The position numbers were made by a program, and so were the translations under genes. Below are positions 1 through 3,534 of a stretch of DNA of 5,813 nt, piece by piece (position 1 is the stretch's first letter; every line of letters begins with the position of its first letter). The DNA comes from Deltaproteobacteria bacterium (GTDB lineage Bacteria > Desulfobacterota > Desulfovibrionia > Desulfovibrionales > Desulfovibrionaceae): positions 1 to 5,813 of the forward strand of contig JAITGZ010000051.1 of assembly GCA_031280335.1 (NCBI GenBank), given 5' to 3'. The notes beneath the pieces are model-generated. The model saw only the letters and a program-made list of their open reading frames with translations, ran no database searches and was not told the DNA's origin.

Positions 1-483
1 CATGAGGGCGTCCCACAGTTTTCTGGCCTGCAGTACTTCGCGGGTGTAGCGGCCGGCGGGCACGGAATCCGGATTGCCCACAGCGATTTTGGCATAGGCG
101 GCTTGGGTCAGATCTTCAGCCTTGGCCGCCTTGCCGGTGGAGGCGGCCGGCACAATCAGCACCAGGCCGTTGCGGGCGAAATCCCGGCGGCTGGAGGCAA
201 GAAGCAGCTTTTTTTCCGCCGCCTTGTCCATGGTGGCCTGGTCGGCCGAGGCAAAGACGTCAACGGGCGCGCCGCTTTCAATCTGGGCCAGCAGGGCGTT
301 GGAAGAGGCGAAATTGGTAACGATTTTGATGCCGGGGTTGCCGCGCTCAAAGGTTTCCTTCACTTCCGTAAAGGCGTTGGTCAGGCTGGCCGCTGCCGAA
401 ACGGCCACTTCAGCGGCGGCGGCCCGGGCCAGAGGCATGGCCAGGCAGACAAGAAGAACCAGGGATGAGAAAATAGCTTTCAT
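1..483 (-). CDS. modA: ModA, periplasmic molybdate/tungstate-binding protein of the ModABC transporter (3' end outside window)
   Basis: This is the substrate-binding component of an ABC importer for molybdate (and usually tungstate), which binds the oxyanion in the periplasm and passes it to ModBC. The 161 visible codons begin at ATG 483-481. An AAAAGGAG ribosome-binding site lies about 9 nt upstream. Residues 1-24 form a Sec signal peptide (basic start, hydrophobic core, ARA cleavage-type end). Then come ModA hallmarks: SAAASL (29-34), where Ser33 is a predicted ligand residue; NFASSNAL (57-64) with the second serine pair; GAPVDVFASAD (71-81); and near the edge GNPDSVPAGRY, matching the VPAG ligand loop. 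The family is about 250 residues long, so roughly 90 residues, and any modBC, lie beyond the left edge. It is divergent from tunR, which probably controls it. The family is secure. Preference for molybdate over tungstate cannot be read from this fragment. Confidence 0.95.
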   Translation of the reverse strand, partial: MKAIFSSLVLLVCLAMPLARAAAAEVAVSAAASLTNAFTEVKETFERGNPGIKIVTNFASSNALLAQIESGAPVDVFASADQATMDKAAEKKLLLASSRRDFARNGLVLIVPAASTGKAAKAEDLTQAAYAKIAVGNPDSVPAGRYTREVLQARKLWDALM

Positions 484-511
484 AAATATATTCTCCTTTT
501 GAAATTTATGA

Positions 512-540
512 ATTATACGGATATGCCTGCGGGGGAGTAG
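512..540 (-). promoter_or_regulatory. modA promoter with perfect -10 and poor -35
   Basis: On the minus strand, TATAAT lies at 517-512. The hexamer 17 bp upstream (540-535) is CTACTC, with almost no resemblance to TTGACA. Transcription would start near 505, giving a leader of about 22 nt before the modA ATG. A good -10 with a poor -35 is typical of activator-dependent promoters, and the inverted repeat at 552-576 lies immediately upstream, centred near -59. This fits the published view that TunR proteins of this class activate modA. The start site itself is inferred. Confidence 0.6.
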
Positions 541-551
541 AAGGCAAGGCT

Positions 552-576
552 GTCACCTTTTGGACGCAAACGTGAC
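552..576. promoter_or_regulatory. Probable TunR operator: inverted repeat with recombinase-site geometry
   Basis: The sequence has the form GTCAC-N-TTT, a 7-bp spacer, then AAA-N-GTGAC. The two 9-bp half-sites match at 8 positions and differ only at N. Core-type sites of tyrosine recombinases likewise have two inverted arms around a 6-8 bp spacer. TunR regulators have XerC/D-like DNA-binding domains, and their published binding motif is about 30 bp long. The site lies in the modA-tunR intergenic region, 69 bp upstream of the modA ATG and 33 bp upstream of the tunR ATG, so it could act on both genes. I could not compare it base by base with the published motif. Confidence 0.65.
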
Positions 577-609
577 CTGGATGAGTTTGACCTTGAGAGG
601 AGGGACTGG

Positions 610-1755
610 ATGAAGGCGCAGCTTGCCTCTTTTCTGGATCGGGCCAATGCGGATGAATTGACCTTATTGCTTTATGAGACGGAAAAAAGACTTTTGCGTC
701 TTGGGCGCAACGAGCTTTCAGACGCCCCGAGGCAAGAAAAACCGTCTGAAGAAGGTGAAGGCCCGCCTCAGCTGGATGCTGAAGCCCTGGAACGCCTTGA
801 TTCGGCCTACGCGGCATGGATGAATGAAGCCGCCGCCCCGGGGCGGCGCAGATCGCGCGGCCGCATCTGGCTGGCCTTTGCGCTTATCCGTTACGGAGCG
901 CTGCGCTTGAACGAACTTTTCGCCTTGGATGACCGCCGTGATATCGACTGCCCCCGCAATCTGCTGCGCGTGGGCGGGCCTTATGCCCGCACGGTGCAGA
1001 TGCCGGCGGAGCTGATGCGTCAAATCGCCTCTTTGCTGGATGATCCCGCTTTTTACAGTCTGCGCGGCGAAATTCTGCGTATTGACCCCGGCTACCTGCG
1101 GCGCAAATTTTATGAACTGGCCGCGCGCTGCGCCTTGCCGGGAGAAGTCTCAAACCCGCGCGCCCTGCGCCAGGCGCGCGGAATGGAGCTGTTGAACGGC
1201 GGCGTACCTCTCAAGGCGGTATGGAGTTTCATGGGCCGGCGCGTCCGTGGATGGACCGATGGGTCTGTGGAACCGCAGACGGAAATCGCGCAGCGTATTG
1301 TGCGGCAATATCTGAACAGGGAGTTAAAAATGAAAACCAGCGCCAGAAACGTTTTTGTCGGCAAAATCACCCGCATTGTACGGGATAGCCTTTTGGCGGA
1401 AGTGGAGTTCGCCACCCTTTCCGGCCTCAAACTCACGGCGGTGATCACCGGCGAAAGCCTGGACAGCCTCGGCTTGGCCGAAGGCCGGCCGGTTACGGGT
1501 ATGGTCAAGGCCCCCTGGGTCATTCTGGCCGAGGCGGAAGACAATCTCAAGGTCAGCGCCCGCAACCGCTTCAGCGGTCAGGTTTCTGAGCTGAAACACT
1601 CGGAGATCGCTGCGGAGGCCCTGATCACCCTGCGCGACGGCAGCCAGGTCTGCGCCCTGATCACCAAAGACAGCGCGCAAAACCTTAAATTGGCCCCAGG
1701 CCGCGAAATAATGGTCATGTTCAAGGCTTTTTCCGTGATCCTGAGTACGGAATAG
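610..1755 (+). CDS. tunR: TunR-type tungstate/molybdate-responsive regulator (inactive XerC/D-like domain plus two TOBE/Mop domains)
   Basis: This is probably a cytoplasmic transcription factor that senses molybdate or tungstate and controls modABC. The start at 610 has AGGAGG six nt upstream. Residues 85-235 resemble the catalytic domain of tyrosine recombinases: GALRLNEL (96-103) matches the XerD GLRVSEL block, and RALRQARGMELLNGG (184-198) with WSFMGR (205-210) matches HxLRH...LLGH. Only Arg99 and Arg187 of the catalytic set survive. Both histidines are arginine (184, 210), the beta-hairpin lysine is gone, and no tyrosine occurs near the nucleophile position, so recombination is not expected. 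Residues 242-308 and 314-378 are tandem Mop/TOBE repeats, each beginning with the diagnostic SARN and ending in a MVKAPWVIL- or MFKAFSVIL-type strand, which bind oxyanion as in ModE. The architecture and divergent modA match the TunR family of sulfate reducers. Residues 1-84 are charged and of unclear role. Confidence 0.87.
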   Translation: MKAQLASFLDRANADELTLLLYETEKRLLRLGRNELSDAPRQEKPSEEGEGPPQLDAEALERLDSAYAAWMNEAAAPGRRRSRGRIWLAFALIRYGALRLNELFALDDRRDIDCPRNLLRVGGPYARTVQMPAELMRQIASLLDDPAFYSLRGEILRIDPGYLRRKFYELAARCALPGEVSNPRALRQARGMELLNGGVPLKAVWSFMGRRVRGWTDGSVEPQTEIAQRIVRQYLNRELKMKTSARNVFVGKITRIVRDSLLAEVEFATLSGLKLTAVITGESLDSLGLAEGRPVTGMVKAPWVILAEAEDNLKVSARNRFSGQVSELKHSEIAAEALITLRDGSQVCALITKDSAQNLKLAPGREIMVMFKAFSVILSTE

Positions 1756-1820
1756 GGCAATTTCAGAGTTAAATCGCCCTGGTTTCCGGAGGCCGGAGCA
1801 ATTTCAAAGCGAAATTGCTC
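1755..1820. repeat. Two tandem palindromes sharing GCAATTTCA downstream of tunR
   Basis: The first hairpin (1755-1779) pairs GGGCAATTT with AAATCGCCC (one mismatch, 7-nt loop) and begins on the last base of the tunR stop codon. The second (1796-1820) is a perfect 10-bp stem, GAGCAATTTC with GAAATTGCTC, and a 5-nt loop. Both contain GCAATTTCA, at 1757-1765 and 1798-1806. Neither is followed by a T-run, so they are not ordinary terminators. They could protect the 3' end of the tunR mRNA or be copies of a dispersed palindromic repeat, and this window cannot tell which. Confidence 0.55.
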
Positions 1821-1852
1821 TATATACCGCACAACATCTTCAAATTGGCCGC

Positions 1853-1890
1853 AAAAAAGACTTATGCCGTTAAGGCATAAGTCTTTTTTT
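1853..1890. terminator. Strong bidirectional rho-independent terminator
   Basis: A perfect 16-bp stem (1853-1868 with 1874-1889) encloses the loop GTTAA. Its GC-containing core is GACTTATGCC/GGCATAAGTC, flanked by an A-run on one side and seven T on the other, so it can end transcription in both directions. On the plus strand it closes tunR. On the minus strand it stands 5 nt after the duplicated tRNA 3' end at 1895-1913, just where a tRNA terminator is expected, so it was probably the native terminator of tRNA-Gly before the element integrated. Confidence 0.9.
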
Positions 1891-1975
1891 AACTTGGAGC
1901 GGGAAACGGGATTACAATCGCGTCCTTTTTCAGGATATAGGAGATAATGTTGGCGTCCAGAGCGAATATGCTCAT
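1889..1975 (-). pseudogene. VapC-like PIN-domain toxin, 5' fragment cut off at the att core
   Basis: From ATG 1975-1973 the frame reads MSIFALDANIISYILKKD. This is the first strand and helix of a VapC-type PIN domain (pattern LDTNIISYLLK), including the first catalytic aspartate at residue 7. Similarity ends there. Three codons later the frame enters the 19-bp tRNA repeat, encodes IPFPAPS and stops at TAA 1891-1889, giving 28 residues against about 130 for the family. The ATG overlaps the TGA of the upstream ORF as ATGA, the arrangement usual for antitoxin-toxin pairs. A PIN domain needs acidic residues much further along, so this fragment cannot be an active RNase. The recognition rests on 18 residues. 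Confidence 0.6.
1895..1913. repeat. Distal attachment-site copy of the tRNA-Gly 3' end
   Basis: The 19 bp TGGAGCGGGAAACGGGATT are identical to 3405-3423, the last 19 nt of the tRNA-Gly gene from the T-loop through the encoded CCA. Matching stops on both sides (T/C at 1894/3404, A/C at 1914/3424). A tRNA 3' end repeated without the rest of the gene, with an integrase remnant between the copies, is the usual mark of site-specific integration into a tRNA gene. This copy is the original chromosomal 3' end, displaced when the element supplied a replacement. Confidence 0.88.
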
Positions 1976-2181
1976 AACTCCAACTCGCGCGTTATATTGA
2001 CCCGCTTGCTGAGAATTTCGTCAAACTCAGGCGGCAGGGGCTCGCAGTGGTAAAGCGTTGCGCTGGGCGAAGAATATAGTGGGCTGAGGGATGGCAAAAG
2101 GCCGGGAAACGCCACAGACTGCATGAGGGGCGAGTCAGGCAAAAGGTTGGGGGGGCTATTGGCAGCATAAGGGAGCGTCAT
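1972..2181 (-). CDS. 69-residue hypothetical protein, candidate antitoxin by position
   Basis: I do not recognise this protein. Its ATG overlaps the dam stop codon as ATGA (2181-2178), and its own TGA overlaps the ATG of the VapC-like fragment in the same way, so translation is probably coupled through all three frames. No Shine-Dalgarno sequence is seen before its start. The first half is rich in proline, serine and leucine (for example LLPSLSPLYSSPSATLY). The C-terminal third is charged (PPEFDEILSKRVNITRELEL). Its place directly before a toxin-like start suggests a VapB-type antitoxin, but neither an AbrB/SpoVT nor a Phd motif is visible. An internal ATG at codon 20 is an alternative start. 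That it is translated at all is likely but unproven. Confidence 0.5.
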   Translation of the reverse strand: MTLPYAANSPPNLLPDSPLMQSVAFPGLLPSLSPLYSSPSATLYHCEPLPPEFDEILSKRVNITRELEL

Positions 2182-2990
2182 CGGTACACGGCAAGAAGTT
2201 CTGGGGCGGCGGTTCTGTTGTCACCGTTGCAGCTTATGAAACGTTGTACGTTGAACAATTTTACCTCTGCTGCGGCATACAGATTGCGTGTGATATCAGT
2301 ATCATGATTGCTCAAAATAACAGGGATACCTCTTCGGTATGCTGCTTCTGAAAGCGCTGCAAGGTCTTGCTGATCCTTGATGCTGAATTCATTTCCTGCG
2401 TAGGTGGTAAAGCTTGCTGTTTCAGACAGGGGTACATATGGCGGGTCACAATAAACGACATCGTTCTTTTCGAGTCGAGAGAAAACAGCGCGAAAATCAC
2501 AACATTCAAAAACAGTTACAGTTTGCTGTGTCTTTGCATAAAAATCATACAATTCCTTCAAAGGGAAATATGGTGCTTTATATTTTCCGAAGGGAACATT
2601 GAATCCGCCCTTTGAGTTATACCGAATCAAGCCGTTAAACGAATGGCGATTAAGATAGAGCAATAAAGCGCCGCGCTTGTGTGGGGCGTGACTATTATTA
2701 AACTCTTCCCGAAGTTCAAGGTAGCGATCTTTTGTGTTGTTATATGGTGTAAAGAAACTTTTACAATACAGGATGAATTCTTCACCTTCATGCTGAATGT
2801 GCTGATATAGATAAATTAAATCTGCGTTAATATCGCATACCAAGGCACTCTCTGCCTTTGCATTAAGGTAAACGGCACACGAACCAGCAAAAGGCTCTAC
2901 AAAGCGCGGCCTGGCCGGCAGTTCGCTCAAGATTTTATCTATGATGCGATACTTACCGCCTGCCCATTTCAAAAATGGCTTTTTTTGCAC
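2178..2990 (-). CDS. dam: Dam-family DNA adenine-N6 methyltransferase (D12 class)
   Basis: This enzyme transfers a methyl group from S-adenosylmethionine to N6 of adenine. GATC is the usual target of the family and is inferred here. The 270 residues compare with 278 in E. coli Dam, so it is full length. Visible blocks are KPFLKWAGGK (4-13), the SAM-binding FVEPFAGSCAVYLN (30-43), the acidic VCDIN (51-55), the family block LNRHSFNGLIRYNSKGGFNV (113-132) and the catalytic DPPY (182-185). The C-terminal NGDNRTAAPELLAVY (255-269) resembles the Dam terminus. The start is GTG (2990-2988), with GGAG five nt upstream and an in-frame stop 21 nt upstream. The gene overlaps the tail of the integrase remnant and the next ORF, and no promoter of its own is evident. 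No restriction partner is seen, so it is an orphan here. Codon use is more AT-rich than in flanking genes. Confidence 0.92.
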   Translation of the reverse strand: MQKKPFLKWAGGKYRIIDKILSELPARPRFVEPFAGSCAVYLNAKAESALVCDINADLIYLYQHIQHEGEEFILYCKSFFTPYNNTKDRYLELREEFNNSHAPHKRGALLLYLNRHSFNGLIRYNSKGGFNVPFGKYKAPYFPLKELYDFYAKTQQTVTVFECCDFRAVFSRLEKNDVVYCDPPYVPLSETASFTTYAGNEFSIKDQQDLAALSEAAYRRGIPVILSNHDTDITRNLYAAAEVKLFNVQRFISCNGDNRTAAPELLAVYR

Positions 2991-3305
2991 GAAATCTCCA
3001 GATGTTGTTCATCCAGATAGTCGGCCTATTCCTGCATCATACGCCGCCGCTCCGGTAAACACCAGGCGCGGTTGTAAATACCGCTGAGTACTCAACGGCA
3101 CAAGGTGGTCAAGACGCATTTTCATGCGTTTAGCCGGAATACGCCAGAGCTTTTCAGCAAGGTCGATTTCCGGCCATTCGCCCAAGCGCGCTTCGCCGGG
3201 ACGCAGAAAGGTCAGCGCCGGAAGCTGCAAACCACACCTGGTGACAAAGTGGCCTGTGTAGCCGTCTATGGCCCGTAACGGGCCGCCTGCTTCCTCAGGT
3301 GCTGT
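2954..3305 (-). pseudogene. P4-type tyrosine integrase remnant (5' deletion, internal deletion, amber codon)
   Basis: Two reading frames carry pieces of the C-terminal half of a P4-family island integrase (about 400 residues when intact). From 3305 to about 3087 the frame reads PEEAGGPLRAIDGYTGH, then LTFLRPGEARLGEWPEIDL, WRIPAKRMKMR and HLVPLST; the RPGE block carries the first catalytic arginine. At about 3087-3077 the homology jumps to another frame, which reads YNRAWCLPERRRMMQE, then TAG (3028-3026), then ADYLDEQ. Compared with the family pattern MMQEWADYL, the TAG replaces a tryptophan codon. Lost are the N-terminal half or more and roughly 85 residues containing the HGFR and HVE catalytic boxes, while the YNRA tyrosine remains. 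The tail frame ends at 2954, inside dam. This enzyme presumably inserted the element into tRNA-Gly and is now inactive. Confidence 0.87.
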
Positions 3306-3319
3306 CTATGGATTTTTTG

Positions 3320-3392
3320 AGCCGAGCCCGGACAATCTATTTCCTTTTTTTCCTTGCCAGGAAAGGATTTTTAGACCGTGCCGGACCCGGCT
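3320..3392 (-). repeat. Long-range inverted repeat beside the tRNA 3' end, paired best in minus-strand RNA
   Basis: Positions 3320-3331 (AGCCGAGCCCGG) and 3381-3392 (CCGGACCCGGCT) are inverted copies. In minus-strand RNA the two differing positions become G-U pairs, giving an unbroken 12-bp stem, whereas plus-strand RNA would have two A-C mismatches. A smaller hairpin (TTTCCT-TGCC-AGGAAA, 3347-3362) lies inside the loop. No T-run follows on the minus strand, so it is not a standard terminator. It lies between the tRNA and the integrase remnant, where integrase arm sites or an island-end structure could also be expected. Confidence 0.45.
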
Positions 3393-3404
3393 GTTTTAAA
3401 ATTC

Positions 3405-3423
3405 TGGAGCGGGAAACGGGATT
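3405..3423. repeat. tRNA-proximal attachment site (3' end of tRNA-Gly)
   Basis: This is the second copy of the 19-bp direct repeat. It forms the 3' part of the intact tRNA-Gly gene: three T-loop bases, the 3' T-stem strand, the acceptor strand, the discriminator and CCA. On the usual model this piece came with the element and restored the tRNA upon insertion. The 3' half of tRNA genes is a common integration sublocation for P4-type integrases. Confidence 0.85.
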
Positions 3424-3479
3424 CGAACCCGCAACTTTCAGCTTGGGAAGCTGACGCTCTACCGTTGAACTATTCCCGC
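3405..3479 (-). tRNA. tRNA-Gly, anticodon CCC
   Basis: The 75-nt gene folds as a complete cloverleaf: acceptor GCGGGAA with TTCCCGC, D-stem GTTC/GAGC, anticodon stem TCAGC/GCTGA with loop TTCCCAA, T-arm GCGGG-TTCGAAT-CCCGT with one G-T pair, discriminator T and encoded CCA. Anticodon CCC (3447-3445) reads GGG glycine codons. It is the integration target of the adjacent element but stays intact. No conventional terminator follows its 3' end; the likely original one is now 1.5 kb away at 1853-1890. Confidence 0.97.
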
Positions 3480-3492
3480 GTTTTGCCGCCGC

Positions 3493-3521
3493 ACCATGCC
3501 TGATGCCGGGGCGTTTGTCAA
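3493..3521 (-). promoter_or_regulatory. Promoter of tRNA-Gly
   Basis: On the minus strand a perfect -35 TTGACA (3521-3516) is followed after 17 bp by CATGGT (3498-3493), a weak but plausible -10. The stretch GCGGCGGC follows, and the tRNA begins 13 nt after the -10. A strong -35 with a GC-rich discriminator is typical of stringently controlled stable-RNA promoters. It lies in the 55-bp gap between the HD-GYP gene stop and the tRNA, so the tRNA need not depend on readthrough. Confidence 0.65.
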
Positions 3522-3534
3522 GGCCGCTGCCGGA

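Larger units (their letters stand above)
1895..3423. mobile_element. Decayed integrative element at tRNA-Gly(CCC), repeat unit of 1510 bp
   Basis: The element is bounded by the 19-bp direct repeats 1895-1913 and 3405-3423. Reading from the tRNA, all on the minus strand, it contains about 100 bp with a large inverted repeat, a P4-type integrase pseudogene beside the tRNA as is typical of such islands, an intact dam-like methyltransferase, a 69-codon ORF and a truncated vapC-like toxin start. The dam part is clearly more AT-rich than the flanking modA, tunR and HD-GYP genes, in keeping with acquisition by transfer. With its integrase destroyed, the element should not excise by itself. The small size suggests it is what remains of a larger island after internal deletions. 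Confidence 0.82.

Noticed and set aside
103..502. Two plus-strand open frames opposite modA
   Set aside because: Both are antisense to a clear ModA coding sequence and show no family motifs.
581..613. A 10-codon frame whose TGA overlaps the tunR ATG (ATGA), a possible leader peptide
   Set aside because: It has no ribosome-binding site of its own and spans the tunR Shine-Dalgarno sequence; a frame this short can occur by chance.
610..1755. Annotation as an active phage integrase or Xer recombinase
   Set aside because: The catalytic tyrosine, lysine and both histidines are missing, and the C-terminal half is two Mop/TOBE repeats next to modA.
1895..1913. A second tRNA gene
   Set aside because: Only the last 19 nt are present; the flanking sequence cannot form the rest of a cloverleaf, so it is an attachment-site copy.
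3026..3028. TAG in the integrase tail as a recoded (pyrrolysine) codon
   Set aside because: The gene has lost its N-terminal part and its catalytic boxes and also changes frame, so a nonsense mutation at a tryptophan codon is the simpler explanation.
3341..3375. Plus-strand terminator (hairpin TTTCCT-TGCC-AGGAAA followed by ATTTTT)
   Set aside because: No plus-strand gene precedes it, and the stem relies on weak T-rich and wobble pairs.
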